Shown piece by piece: positions 41,953 through 50,848 of a stretch of DNA of 64,000 nucleotides (position 1 is the first letter of the stretch; each line of letters starts with the position of its first letter). Below the pieces are notes generated by a model, which was given only the letters and a program-made list of their open reading frames with translations, had not been told where the DNA came from and did no database searches. Origin of the DNA: Burkholderia sp. L27(2015) (GTDB taxonomy: Bacteria > Pseudomonadota > Gammaproteobacteria > Burkholderiales > Burkholderiaceae); assembly GCF_009765705.1 (NCBI RefSeq), contig NZ_LMUX01000016.1, positions 184,837-248,836 of the forward strand, written 5' to 3'. Position numbers and translations under genes: made by a program.

Positions 41953-43101
41953 ATGACGATAAAAATCACTATAGATTGCATGGGAGGCGATCACGGCCCT
42001 GTCGTGACCGTTCCGGCTGCCGTGCATTTCATCCGCGCTCACGAAGACGCTGAGCTTGTGCTCGTGGGTTTGGCCGAGCCTATCCACGCACAATTGAAAA
42101 AATTGCGGGCTCAAAACGAGTCGCGCTTGTCGGTCGTGGCCGCCAGCGAAGTGGTCGAAATGGACGACTCGCTCGAAATCGCCCTGCGCAAGAAAAAAGA
42201 TTCTTCGATGCGGGTGGCGCTCAATCTGGTCAAAGATGACGCGGCTCAGGCATGCGTCTCGGCCGGCAATACCGGTGCGTTGATGGCGGTGTCCCGCTAT
42301 GTGCTCAAGACGCTGGCCGGCATCGAGCGACCGGCCATTGCTACCGTGATGCCCAACTTGCACGGCTGGACGACGGTGCTCGATCTCGGGGCCAACGTCG
42401 ATTGCGAGCCACAGCATTTGCTGCAATTCGCCGAAATGGGCAACGCGCTGGTGGCTGCCATCGACGGCAAGGAGCGCCCGACGATCGGCCTGCTCAACAT
42501 CGGCGAAGAAATCATCAAGGGCAATGAAACGATCAAGCGCGCCGGCGAACTGCTGCGCGCCAGCTCGCTGAATTTCTACGGTAACGTCGAAGGTAACGAT
42601 ATCTATAAAGGCACCACCGATGTCGTGGTGTGCGACGGCTTTGTCGGCAACGTAGCGCTCAAGACTTCCGAGGGTCTCGCGCATATGCTGGGCGAAATCA
42701 TCAAGGAAGAATACAACCGCTCGTTCCTGACGAAAATGATGGCATTGCTGTCGTGGCCGGTGCTGGCGCGCTTCAAGCACCGGGTCGACCATCGGCGCTA
42801 TAACGGCGCGGCCTTGCTCGGTTTGCGCGGGTTGGTGTTCAAGAGCCATGGTTCCGCCGACGCCTACTCGTTCGAATTTGCGATTAAGCGGGCTTACGAT
42901 GCAGTTAAAAATGGCGTTCAGGCGCGCCTGACCCAGCGGCTCGCGCAAGCACTCGAACAATCGCTGCTCGCGGTGGCCGCTGCACAGCCGTTGAGCGAGC
43001 TGTCCGACCCGCAATCCATTTCCCAGTCAATTATCGACAGTCCGCCAGCGAGTGCAGCCAGTAAGGCTGCGCCTCTCGCGGCGCTTTCCTCGAAGGCATG
43101 A
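41953..43101 (+). CDS. plsX: Phosphate acyltransferase PlsX
   Basis: A 382-residue peripheral membrane enzyme making acyl-phosphate from acyl-ACP. Signatures: [12 protein letters not shown] at the N-terminus, [38 protein letters not shown] and [22 protein letters not shown]. The last 40 residues are an Ala/Ser-rich tail not seen in most PlsX. ATG 41953 is preceded by no clear Shine-Dalgarno. Its stop overlaps the fabH start (ATGATGG). Confidence 0.94.
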   Translation: MTIKITIDCMGGDHGPVVTVPAAVHFIRAHEDAELVLVGLAEPIHAQLKKLRAQNESRLSVVAASEVVEMDDSLEIALRKKKDSSMRVALNLVKDDAAQACVSAGNTGALMAVSRYVLKTLAGIERPAIATVMPNLHGWTTVLDLGANVDCEPQHLLQFAEMGNALVAAIDGKERPTIGLLNIGEEIIKGNETIKRAGELLRASSLNFYGNVEGNDIYKGTTDVVVCDGFVGNVALKTSEGLAHMLGEIIKEEYNRSFLTKMMALLSWPVLARFKHRVDHRRYNGAALLGLRGLVFKSHGSADAYSFEFAIKRAYDAVKNGVQARLTQRLAQALEQSLLAVAAAQPLSELSDPQSISQSIIDSPPASAASKAAPLAALSSKA

Positions 43102-44090
43102 TGGCTCAGACCCCACTCTTTTCCCGCGTGATCGGGACCGGCAGCTATCTGCCGCCGGAACGCATTACCAATCAAGTTCTGGCCGAGCGGCTTGCTGCTA
43201 CCGGCGTCGAGACCAGCGACGAATGGATTTTTGCCCGCACCGGCATTCGTGCGCGGCACTTTGCAGCGTCCGATGTCACCACCAGCGATCTAGCGCAGTT
43301 CGCCAGCGAGCGTGCGATCGAAGCCGCCGGTATCGATCCTCAGTCGATCGACTTGATCATTGTTGCGACGTCAACGCCCGATTATGTTTTTCCGAGTACC
43401 GCCTGCCTGTTGCAAAACAAGCTCGGCATACGCAACAACGGAGCGGCATTCGACGTCCAGGCTGTGTGTTCGGGCTTCGTTTATGCGATGGCGACTGCCG
43501 ATAATTTCATCCGCAGCGGTGCCCATCGCACGGCGTTGGTGGTCGGCGCGGAAACGTTCTCGCGCATTCTCGACTTCAATGACCGTACCACTTGCGTGCT
43601 GTTCGGCGATGGGGCAGGCGCTGTCGTGATGACGGCGTCCGATGAGCCCGGCATCCTTGCCACCGCCTTGCATGCCGATGGTAGCCACGCGCCGATCTTG
43701 TGCGTGCCAGGCAATGTCCATGGCGGGGCAATTGCCGGTAATGCGTTCCTGCATATGGACGGACAGGCGGTGTTCAAGCTGGCCGTCAATGTGCTCGAAA
43801 AAGTCGCGCTCGAAGCGCTCGACAAGGCCCAGTTAAGCGCCGACGCCATCGATTGGCTGATCCCTCACCAAGCCAATATCCGGATCATGCAAAGCACTTG
43901 CCGCAAGCTGCGTATGCCGCAGGAGCGCATGATCGTGACGGTCGACGAGCATGGCAATACGTCGGCCGCTTCGATTCCGCTGGCGCTCGACGTTGCCGTG
44001 CGCGACGGTCGTATCCAGAAGGGGCAGCGGGTGCTGCTCGAAGGCGTCGGTGGTGGCTTCACGTGGGGCGCGGCGGTTCTGGCGCTGTAG
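43098..44090 (+). CDS. fabH: 3-oxoacyl-ACP synthase III (FabH)
   Basis: A 330-residue initiating condensing enzyme. The catalytic Cys124 is in VQAVCSGF, His in [12 protein letters not shown], and Asn in [11 protein letters not shown]. The start is ATG-ATG at 43098/43101, overlapping the plsX stop. It joins acetyl-CoA to malonyl-ACP. A 14-bp tandem repeat follows the stop. Confidence 0.95.
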   Translation: MMAQTPLFSRVIGTGSYLPPERITNQVLAERLAATGVETSDEWIFARTGIRARHFAASDVTTSDLAQFASERAIEAAGIDPQSIDLIIVATSTPDYVFPSTACLLQNKLGIRNNGAAFDVQAVCSGFVYAMATADNFIRSGAHRTALVVGAETFSRILDFNDRTTCVLFGDGAGAVVMTASDEPGILATALHADGSHAPILCVPGNVHGGAIAGNAFLHMDGQAVFKLAVNVLEKVALEALDKAQLSADAIDWLIPHQANIRIMQSTCRKLRMPQERMIVTVDEHGNTSAASIPLALDVAVRDGRIQKGQRVLLEGVGGGFTWGAAVLAL

Positions 44091-44121
44091 GATTCCCCGC
44101 CGTAGGACGGCGGGCGGTGTC

Positions 44122-44160
44122 AAGACCACGACATAAAGATCACGACATAAAGACCACACA
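44122..44160. repeat. 14-bp tandem repeat downstream of fabH
   Basis: AAGACCACGACATA (44122-44135), AAGATCACGACATA (44136-44149) and a partial AAGACCACACA (44150-44160). It begins 31 nt after the fabH stop in the 160-nt gap before fabD. Confidence 0.85.
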
Positions 44161-44250
44161 TGCTAGGGGCCGGGCGGCGCATCGCCGCGGTGGATGCAGC
44201 GAGAGGCATGTACGGCCACCGCCCCTTGCTTACACTTTGGCAGGTAACTC

Positions 44251-45180
44251 ATGAAATTTGCATTTGTTTTCCCGGGGCAGGGTTCGCAGGCGGTCGGCAT
44301 GCTCAACGCATTTGCCGAGGTGGCAGTGGTGCGTGAAACCGTGCAGGAAGCCTCGGATGCGCTGGGCCAGGATCTGGCCAAGCTGATCGCCGAAGGTCCG
44401 CTCGAAGAGTTGAATCTCACGACCAATACGCAACCCGTCATGCTGACTGCGGCCTACGCGACCTATCGCGCCTGGCAGGCGGCGGGTGGTCCTGCGCCGG
44501 CGATCGCGGCTGGTCACAGCTTGGGCGAATACACTGCCTTGGTCGCCGCCGGTGCGCTGGCGTTTCGCGATGCGGTGCCGCTCGTGCGTTTTCGCGCACA
44601 AGCCATGCAGGAAGCCGTGCCGGTTGGGGCGGGCGGCATGGCGGCCATCCTCGGGTTAAGCGATGAGGACGTGCGTGCGGTGTGCGTGGAGGCGAGCGCG
44701 GTGGGTGTGGTCGAGGCGGTGAACTTCAATGCACCTGCGCAGGTAGTGATCGCAGGCCATAAAGCGGCGGTCGAGCGCGCTTGTGAACTTGCCAAGGCGA
44801 AGGGTGCGAAACGCGCTTTGACGCTGCCGGTTTCTGCGCCATTTCATTCATCGCTGCTCAAGCCGGCTTCGGATCGCCTGCGCGAATATTTGACGGGTGT
44901 CGAGATCAGCGCGCCAGGCTTTCCAGTCATCAACAATATTGATGTTGCCGTGGTGTCCGATCCCGCAGCCATTAAGGATGCGTTGGTACGGCAAGCTGCG
45001 GGTCCGGTGCGTTGGGTGGAATCGGTGCAGGCGATGGCGCGCGACGGTGTCACCCATCTGTTTGAATGCGGCCCAGGCAAGGTTTTGGCGGGGTTGACCC
45101 GGCGTATCGACAGTACGTTGACCGGCAGCGCCGTCTTCGATCCGGCTTCGCTTGCCGAAGCACTGGCCGCGGTTCGCTAA
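44251..45180 (+). CDS. fabD: Malonyl CoA-ACP transacylase (FabD)
   Basis: A 309-residue enzyme that loads malonate onto ACP. FVFPGQGSQAVGM is the N-terminal signature. The nucleophile Ser90 is in AAGHSLGEYTAL. The His is in PVSAPFHSSLL. The TAACTC before the ATG has no strong Shine-Dalgarno but the N-terminus fits exactly. It is followed by fabG after 28 nt. Confidence 0.95.
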   Translation: MKFAFVFPGQGSQAVGMLNAFAEVAVVRETVQEASDALGQDLAKLIAEGPLEELNLTTNTQPVMLTAAYATYRAWQAAGGPAPAIAAGHSLGEYTALVAAGALAFRDAVPLVRFRAQAMQEAVPVGAGGMAAILGLSDEDVRAVCVEASAVGVVEAVNFNAPAQVVIAGHKAAVERACELAKAKGAKRALTLPVSAPFHSSLLKPASDRLREYLTGVEISAPGFPVINNIDVAVVSDPAAIKDALVRQAAGPVRWVESVQAMARDGVTHLFECGPGKVLAGLTRRIDSTLTGSAVFDPASLAEALAAVR

Positions 45181-45208
45181 CCGACAGCCCATTTTTGACT
45201 AAGAGAGC

Positions 45209-45961
45209 ATGATGGAAAAAAATTTGGATCAGCAGATCGCCGTGGTTACCGGCGCATCGCGCGGTATCGGACGTGCGATCGCATTGACGCTAGCCGGTGC
45301 CGGCGCGACGGTGATCGGCACCGCGACCACCGAGGCCGGGGCGCAGGGCATTAGCGAAGCGTTTGCTGCGGCTGGGGTGAAAGGGCGTGGCGTGGTACTG
45401 AACGTGAACGATGCAGCGGCTTCGGAAGGGTTGATCGAAGCCACGGTAAAGGAATTCGGCGGTTTGCACATTCTCGTCAATAATGCGGGTATTACCCAGG
45501 ATCAACTGGCAATGCGCATGAAGGACGATGATTTCGATGCTGTGATCGATACGAATCTGCGCGCCGTATTCCGTTTGTCGCGCGCCGTTTTACGGCCCAT
45601 GATGAAAGCGCGCGGCGGTCGTATCATCAACATTACGTCGGTCGTGGGCTCGACCGGCAATCCTGGCCAAGCGAATTACGCGGCCGCGAAGGCCGGCGTG
45701 GCGGGGATGGCACGGGCCTTGGCGCGTGAAATCGGCAGCCGCGGCATCACGGTCAACTGCGTGGCACCCGGATTTATCGACACCGATATGACGAAAGCAC
45801 TCGGCGCCGATCAGCATACCGCGCTGTTGGCGCAGATTCCGCTGGGGCGACTGGGAAGCGCCGACGATGTGGCGCAGGCCGTGGCATTTCTTGCTTCGCC
45901 CCATGCAGCCTACATCACAGGCACGACGCTTCATGTCAACGGCGGCATGTATATGGCATAA
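45209..45961 (+). CDS. fabG: 3-oxoacyl-ACP reductase (FabG)
   Basis: A 250-residue NADPH-dependent short-chain dehydrogenase. Cofactor loop TGASRGIGRAIA, NNAG motif, catalytic Ser/Tyr/Lys in ITSVVGSTGNPGQANYAAAK. It reduces 3-oxoacyl-ACP. Start is ATG 45209 or the adjacent ATG 45212; AAGAGAG precedes. Confidence 0.95.
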   Translation: MMEKNLDQQIAVVTGASRGIGRAIALTLAGAGATVIGTATTEAGAQGISEAFAAAGVKGRGVVLNVNDAAASEGLIEATVKEFGGLHILVNNAGITQDQLAMRMKDDDFDAVIDTNLRAVFRLSRAVLRPMMKARGGRIINITSVVGSTGNPGQANYAAAKAGVAGMARALAREIGSRGITVNCVAPGFIDTDMTKALGADQHTALLAQIPLGRLGSADDVAQAVAFLASPHAAYITGTTLHVNGGMYMA

Positions 45962-46071
45962 GATGGTTGATTCTGTCTGGGCAAACGCCAGATAAAATCA
46001 CCAATATGGGCCGGTGAGCGAGGTCGAAACGAGCGTCAAAGCGAACGTCGCGCCGTGCCCAGCGTTTTTTA

Positions 46072-46091
46072 AGGTTTAAACCTGATAAAAT
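46072..46091 (+). promoter_or_regulatory. Palindrome and -10 box upstream of acpP
   Basis: AGGTTTAAACCT (46072-46083) is a perfect 12-bp palindrome. It is followed by TAAAAT (46086-46091), a -10 box like that of yceD. No good -35 is seen. An activator or repressor could bind the palindrome in the place of the -35. Confidence 0.45.
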
Positions 46092-46135
46092 GCGCACACT
46101 TTGTTTTGAGTGAACCTATTTCCCTGGAGGGGTCG

Positions 46136-46375
46136 ATGGACAATATTGAACAGCGCGTCAAGAAGATCGTTGCGGAACAACTCGGCGTCGCCGAAGCGGA
46201 AATCAAAACGGAAGCCTCATTCGTGAACGATCTCGGTGCCGACTCGCTGGACACCGTTGAACTCGTGATGGCGCTCGAAGACGAATTCGGCATGGAAATT
46301 CCTGACGAAGAAGCCGAGAAAATCACGACGGTTCAGCAGGCTATCGACTACGCTCGCGCGAACGTCAAGGCCTGA
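46136..46375 (+). CDS. acpP: Acyl carrier protein
   Basis: A 79-residue acidic carrier. The 4'-phosphopantetheine site is Ser37 in [12 protein letters not shown]. The start ATG 46136 follows GGAGGGG, one of the strongest ribosome-binding sites in the window. A terminator with partial read-through lies before fabF. The holo-AcpP synthase acpS is at 59375. Confidence 0.97.
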   Translation: MDNIEQRVKKIVAEQLGVAEAEIKTEASFVNDLGADSLDTVELVMALEDEFGMEIPDEEAEKITTVQQAIDYARANVKA

Positions 46376-46401
46376 GGTTTTCCGATCGCATTTGGCTTGA
46401 C

Positions 46402-46463
46402 AGCCACAGAGCTCACAGGGGGTTCCTCTGTGATCGCTGTGGCTTTTGTTTTTGTTTCGTTTT
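46402..46463 (+). terminator. Two-tier hairpin and T-rich tract between acpP and fabF
   Basis: Outer stem AGCCACAG (46402-46409) with CTGTGGCT (46437-46444); inner stem TCACAG (46413-46418) with CTGTGA (46428-46433). It is followed by a T-rich tract TTTTGTTTTTGTTTCGTTTT. The fabF GTG is 14 nt later. It may lower fabF relative to acpP. Confidence 0.9.
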
Positions 46464-46477
46464 AGAGAGGGATTATC

Positions 46478-47716
46478 GTGAGCCGCCGTCGTGTCGTTGT
46501 TACGGGTCTTGGACATATCTCGCCAGTCGGTAATACGGTTACCGAAGGCTGGGCTAACCTGGTGGCCGGCAAGTCCGGTATCGCCAATGTCACCAAATTC
46601 GATGCAGCCAATCTATCGACCCGCTTCGCCGGGGAGGTGAAGGGTTTCAACGTCGAGGATTACATGCCGGCCAAGGAAGCCCGCCATATGGATACGTTTA
46701 TCCATTACGGCGTTGCGGCTGGCATTCAGGCGATGCAGGACAGCGGCCTGGTCGTGACCGAGGAAAACGCCGAAAACATCGGGGTGATCGTGGGTTCCGG
46801 CATCGGTGGTTTGCCGATGATCGAACAGACGCAGACCGAATTGCTCAATCGCGGTCCGCGCCGGATTTCGCCGTTTTTCGTGCCCGCATCGATCATCAAT
46901 ATGATTTCCGGCCACTTGTCGATCCGCTTCGGGCTCAAAGGCCCTAATCTCGCGATTGTCACGGCGTGTACCACGGGCGCCCATTCGATCGGCGAAGCAA
47001 TGCGCATCATCGAGTACGGCGATGCCGACGTGATGGTGGCAGGCGGCTCCGAAGCCACGGTTTCGCCGCTCGGTCTGGGCGGCTTCGCGGCTGCGCGTGC
47101 CCTGTCGCAACGTAACGACGACCCCGCGACGGCGAGCCGTCCATGGGACAAAGATCGCGATGGTTTCGTGCTGGGCGAAGGCGCCGGTGTGATGGTGCTC
47201 GAAGAGTACGAGCACGCCAAGGCGCGTGGCGCAAAGATTTATTGCGAACTGATCGGCTATGGCCGCAGCGGCGACGCCTACCATATGACGGCGCCCAGTG
47301 AGGATGGCGATGGCGCGCGCCGTAGCATGAAGAATGCGATGAAGAACGCACAGATCAACCCGGACGCGATCGATTACATCAACGCGCATGGCACCTCGAC
47401 GCCGTTGGGCGACTTGGCTGAAACCACGGCGATCAAGCGCGCCCTGGGAGACCACGCGAAGCGTACCGTCGTGAATTCGACGAAATCGATGACGGGCCAT
47501 CTGTTGGGTGGCGCGGGCGGGGTCGAGGCGGTGTTTTCGGTGCTGGCGCTCAGAGACCAGGTGTCGCCGCCGACCATCAATATTTTCAACCAGGATCCGG
47601 AGTGCGATCTGGATTACTGCGCCAATACGGCTCGCGATATGAAGATTGAATACGCGATGTCGAATTCGTTCGGTTTTGGCGGTACCAACGGTACGCTGAT
47701 TTTCAAGCGTATCTGA
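46478..47716 (+). CDS. fabF: 3-oxoacyl-ACP synthase II (FabF)
   Basis: A 412-residue elongating condensing enzyme. The catalytic Cys164 is in [15 protein letters not shown]. The two His are in [11 protein letters not shown] and [12 protein letters not shown]. The start is GTG 46478 with GAGAGGG upstream. It elongates palmitoleoyl-ACP and is the last fatty-acid gene of the cluster. Confidence 0.96.
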   Translation: MSRRRVVVTGLGHISPVGNTVTEGWANLVAGKSGIANVTKFDAANLSTRFAGEVKGFNVEDYMPAKEARHMDTFIHYGVAAGIQAMQDSGLVVTEENAENIGVIVGSGIGGLPMIEQTQTELLNRGPRRISPFFVPASIINMISGHLSIRFGLKGPNLAIVTACTTGAHSIGEAMRIIEYGDADVMVAGGSEATVSPLGLGGFAAARALSQRNDDPATASRPWDKDRDGFVLGEGAGVMVLEEYEHAKARGAKIYCELIGYGRSGDAYHMTAPSEDGDGARRSMKNAMKNAQINPDAIDYINAHGTSTPLGDLAETTAIKRALGDHAKRTVVNSTKSMTGHLLGGAGGVEAVFSVLALRDQVSPPTINIFNQDPECDLDYCANTARDMKIEYAMSNSFGFGGTNGTLIFKRI

Positions 47717-47730
47717 GAGGGCGTGGCGAC

Positions 47731-48207
47731 GTGAGGCCGGCATTGCGCTTGACGTTGTCGCGGTCGCTGGCGTTACAGCGAATGACGGGCGGCTGTGTCG
47801 CCGCGGTGGGCGTCGCTCTGTATTTGTGGAGTTCCGCCTATCTCGCAGCGCCGGTCGCCGCGATACTGGCGATGACGGCTTGCTCAGGTTTGTTCTGGCA
47901 GGCGCGGCGTGTCAAGTTGCACGCGCCATGCGCGCTGGAACTGGATGAGCAGGGGAGCATCGCGCTGTTTTACCCGACCGACAATGCCGGAGTTAGCGTG
48001 GCAGCCGGTGATTTGGTCCATGTGCTGCATTGGCCGGGCGTGATGCAACATTTGGAGTTTCGCGGCGGCGGCCGAGGTGACTGTTCCGTGCTGGTGATGG
48101 TTGACGCAATGCCGGCGGAGTCGTTTCGCGTTTTGGCGGCTTGGTCGCGTCGCGCATTGCACAGAAAAAATCAATTTGCTTGGTCTGCCCCCGAAAATTC
48201 GGTATAA
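47731..48207 (+). CDS. Membrane-anchored protein of unknown function
   Basis: A 158-residue protein. Two hydrophobic segments (about 20-35 and 38-55: AVGVALYLWSSAYLAAPVAAILAMTA) precede a beta-rich soluble part with a conserved-looking LHAPCALELDEQGSIALFYP and LVHVLHWPGVMQHLEF. The layout resembles YgfX/CptA-like proteins (two helices plus a small soluble domain), but I cannot confirm that family. It sits between fabF and rpoE. GTG 47731 is preceded by GAGAGGGCG. Confidence 0.6.
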   Translation: MRPALRLTLSRSLALQRMTGGCVAAVGVALYLWSSAYLAAPVAAILAMTACSGLFWQARRVKLHAPCALELDEQGSIALFYPTDNAGVSVAAGDLVHVLHWPGVMQHLEFRGGGRGDCSVLVMVDAMPAESFRVLAAWSRRALHRKNQFAWSAPENSV

Positions 48208-48403
48208 ATCGAATATAAGGGCTTGGCGGGCCGGCGTAGTCCACGTCACGCGGGTGTAGACCGGCTGTAGACCCTGGCGCGGCGCGGATGTAACGACTGT
48301 AACGGTGTAAAACGCATTGAGGGTTGCTCCACTTAAGACGTTACAATTGTGGGCTGGATTCATCAATTTATCTTTAAAGCTGCAACCGTCAACGGAACAT
48401 CAG

Positions 48404-49003
48404 GTGAGTGAAAAAGAAATCGACCAAGTTTTGGTTGAACGCGTGCAAAGAGGTGATAAAGCCGCGTTTGAGCTACTGGTTGCGAAATATCACCGCAAGA
48501 TCATCCGCCTGATTTCGCGTCTGGTGCGTGATGCGGCGGAGGTCGAAGACGTGGCCCAGGACGCCTTTATCAAGGCGTATCGTGCTTTGCCGCAATTTCG
48601 CGGCGAGTCGGCGTTTTACACCTGGCTTTATCGCATTGCCGTGAATACGGCGAAGAATTACCTGGCGACCCAAGGACGGCGCGCGCCCACATCAACTGAA
48701 ACGAATGCAGAAGACGCGGAAACTTTTGCCGACGCGGACCAACTAAGGGATATCAACACGCCGGAATCGATGCTGATGACCAAGCAAATTGCGCAAACGG
48801 TCAATGCAGCGATGGCGGTGTTACCCGAGGAGTTGCGCACCGCTATTACGTTGCGCGAGATCGAGGGGTTGAGCTACGAGGAAATCGCTGAAATGATGGG
48901 CTGCCCAATAGGCACCGTCCGTTCACGCATTTTTCGCGCACGCGAGGCGATCGCAACCAAATTACGTCCACTATTGGATACACCAGAAGGTAAGCGCTGG
49001 TAG
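48404..49003 (+). CDS. rpoE: RNA polymerase sigma factor RpoE (AlgU/sigma-E)
   Basis: A 199-residue group 4 sigma factor. Region 2 (VERVQRGDKAAFELLVAKYHRKI, then EDVAQDAFIKAYRALPQFRGESAFYTWLYRIAVNTAKNYL) and region 4 (LPEELRTAITLREIEGLSYEEIAEMMGCPIGTVRSRIFRAREAI) are complete. The start is GTG 48404, which matches the E. coli N-terminus (SEQLTDQVLVERVQ); an upstream ATG at 48317 is unlikely. It governs envelope stress. The anti-sigma factor, RseB and the MucD protease follow. Confidence 0.96.
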   Translation: MSEKEIDQVLVERVQRGDKAAFELLVAKYHRKIIRLISRLVRDAAEVEDVAQDAFIKAYRALPQFRGESAFYTWLYRIAVNTAKNYLATQGRRAPTSTETNAEDAETFADADQLRDINTPESMLMTKQIAQTVNAAMAVLPEELRTAITLREIEGLSYEEIAEMMGCPIGTVRSRIFRAREAIATKLRPLLDTPEGKRW

Positions 49004-49033
49004 TTACCGGTTAGGGATAGTAGGTATCCTTCG

Positions 49034-49060
49034 GGAACTTGCGATTTTTAATAAGTTAAA
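49034..49060 (+). promoter_or_regulatory. Sigma-E-like promoter between rpoE and rseA
   Basis: GGAACTT (49034-49040) is the sigma-E -35 consensus. A TTAAA (49056-49060) stands 15 nt later, near the -10 consensus TCAAA. It would give RpoE-dependent rseA-rseB-mucD expression separate from rpoE. Confidence 0.6.
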
Positions 49061-49095
49061 GTGTTTAACGGGTGGTCAGTAAGATGGGGAGCATC

Positions 49096-49800
49096 ATGGG
49101 TTCTGTCTCGATGCAGTCGCTCGCGCCTTCGCGCGCTGAGCGTTTGTCGGCTTTTGTCGATGGTAACGCGCCGGTGGGTGTCGATCTCGATCAGGAGGTC
49201 AAGCAATTTCTGAGCGAATTCAGCGACAGTGATCGTACGCTGTGGTCGGAATATCACCTCGTTGGTGATGTTTTGAAATCTGACGACCTGGCTGCAGATC
49301 CTGCGGCCGACTCGGCGTTTCTGAAGCGGTTTTCGGCCGTTTTCGAGTCTGAGCCGCCGTTGCTCTCCCCGGCGGCGCATGTTCCTGTCGCGCAGGCACC
49401 TGGCCGGCTGGCTGCCTTGACGCGCCGTTTTCTACCGCCTCTGGCGGTGGCTGCGGCGGCGGCAACGTTGACCTGGGTACTGGTCCCCCAGATACAGGGC
49501 AATAGCGCGGCCTCCGCGCCCGTAGCCGCGATGCAAACCGCGTCGGTCGATGTGCGTGCGACCAATGCCGCGAACACGGGCGTGCAGCGCGTTGCGATGG
49601 CGGCATCGTCCGGCGCCGGTGCCGATCTGAGTAATACCGCTCTCGCTAATCCGGCAGCGGCCACCTCGGCTCCCGATGTCAACATGATTCGCGATGCACG
49701 GCTTGACCAATACCTGGATGCTCACCAAGAATTTGCGCAACGTCCGGTACCGCCTAGCGCACCTTTTGTCAGGAATGTGTCGGCGCAAGAAGGGCATTAA
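49096..49800 (+). CDS. rseA: Anti-sigma-E factor RseA (MucA)
   Basis: A 234-residue membrane-spanning anti-sigma factor. The N-terminal anti-sigma domain (RAERLSAFVDG, then SDSDRTLWSEYHLVGDVLKSDDL) would bind RpoE. The transmembrane segment is near 118-136 (FLPPLAVAAAAATLTWVLV). The periplasmic part ends in RNVSAQEGH. Several in-frame starts exist (GTG 49072, ATG 49084, ATG 49096); the last has GGGGAG close upstream. The family is cleaved by DegS-type proteases under stress. Confidence 0.88.
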   Translation: MGSVSMQSLAPSRAERLSAFVDGNAPVGVDLDQEVKQFLSEFSDSDRTLWSEYHLVGDVLKSDDLAADPAADSAFLKRFSAVFESEPPLLSPAAHVPVAQAPGRLAALTRRFLPPLAVAAAAATLTWVLVPQIQGNSAASAPVAAMQTASVDVRATNAANTGVQRVAMAASSGAGADLSNTALANPAAATSAPDVNMIRDARLDQYLDAHQEFAQRPVPPSAPFVRNVSAQEGH

Positions 49801-49804
49801 TTAG

Positions 49805-50830
49805 ATGTCGATCAAGAGGTTTGCAGTAATTTCTACGTGGCGGCAGCGTTGGCTGGCCGCCGCGCTTATTTTTGCGGCCAGTTCCGTATGGGCGCAATCG
49901 ACTGATCCCTTGGTCGTCAGGCGAGAAGCCGATGCTTGGCTGACCCGGATCCATCGCGCGGCGAGCAACGAGAATTATCAAGGTACTTTTGTGTTCCAGC
50001 GTGGCGCTACGGTTCAGGCGTCGCGGATCGAGCACGTAGCCGATCGTAGCGGCGAATACGAACGTCTTGAAAGTCTGGACGGTCAGCCGCGGACCATGCT
50101 GCGGCACAATGAAGCGGTGTACACGTTCATTCCCGAGCGCAAGCTGTGTATCGTCGACCAACGGCAAAGCAAGGATTCCTTCCCCGGATTGGTGGGCAAG
50201 GATACCGACTCGGTGCTCGACGTCTACACCGCCAAATTGCTCGGTGAAGACCGCGTGGCCGGACGCGATAGTGCCGTGATCGAACTCGATCCTATCGATC
50301 ATTTTCGTTTTGGCTATAAATTGTGGGCGGACAAGGCCACCGGCCTTTTGCTGCGAGCGCAGACGCTCGATACCGATGGCCGCGTACTCGAGCAGATCGC
50401 ATTTACCCAAATTGAGATCGGGGGTGCGGGCGACCGTAATTCGATCGCGGCGGGCATCCGAAATCTGGCCGGCTGGCGCGTGGTTCATGCCGATACGACG
50501 ACGGTGGACATGAACGCGCAAGGTTGGACCATCAAACCCAACGTCGCCGGCTTCCGCGAGATACGTGAGTTGCGTCGCCCCATGGGTTCGCATGACGCCA
50601 GCAATCGCACCACGCTGGTCGACCAGGCTGTTTTCTCCGACGGGCTGGCGGCCATTTCCGTATTTATCGAGCCGCTTGAAAAGAGCGGCAGAGAGGGCAG
50701 CGGCAGCAACGGTGCAACGCATATACTGATCAAGCGACAAGGTGCGTTCTGGATCACTTTGTTGGGAGAGGTTCCCACCGAGACGCTCAAAGAATTTGCG
50801 TCCGCCATAGAATATAAAGCACCTCAATAA
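49805..50830 (+). CDS. rseB: Sigma-E regulator RseB (MucB)
   Basis: A 341-residue periplasmic protein with a signal peptide (AAALIFAASSVWAQ). The lipoprotein-carrier-like domain is visible in NYQGTFVFQRGATVQASRIEHVADRSGEYERLESLDGQPR. It binds RseA and blocks its cleavage, and senses lipopolysaccharide in the family. It follows rseA by 4 nt. Confidence 0.92.
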   Translation: MSIKRFAVISTWRQRWLAAALIFAASSVWAQSTDPLVVRREADAWLTRIHRAASNENYQGTFVFQRGATVQASRIEHVADRSGEYERLESLDGQPRTMLRHNEAVYTFIPERKLCIVDQRQSKDSFPGLVGKDTDSVLDVYTAKLLGEDRVAGRDSAVIELDPIDHFRFGYKLWADKATGLLLRAQTLDTDGRVLEQIAFTQIEIGGAGDRNSIAAGIRNLAGWRVVHADTTTVDMNAQGWTIKPNVAGFREIRELRRPMGSHDASNRTTLVDQAVFSDGLAAISVFIEPLEKSGREGSGSNGATHILIKRQGAFWITLLGEVPTETLKEFASAIEYKAPQ

Positions 50831-50848
50831 AGACTGACGGCCCTCCTT

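Noticed and set aside
41623-43014. A 463-codon frame antisense to rpmF and plsX
   Set aside because: It covers two certain genes and has no ribosome-binding site or recognisable domain.
46613-47743. A 376-codon frame antisense to fabF
   Set aside because: Shadow of a certain gene; no upstream signals.
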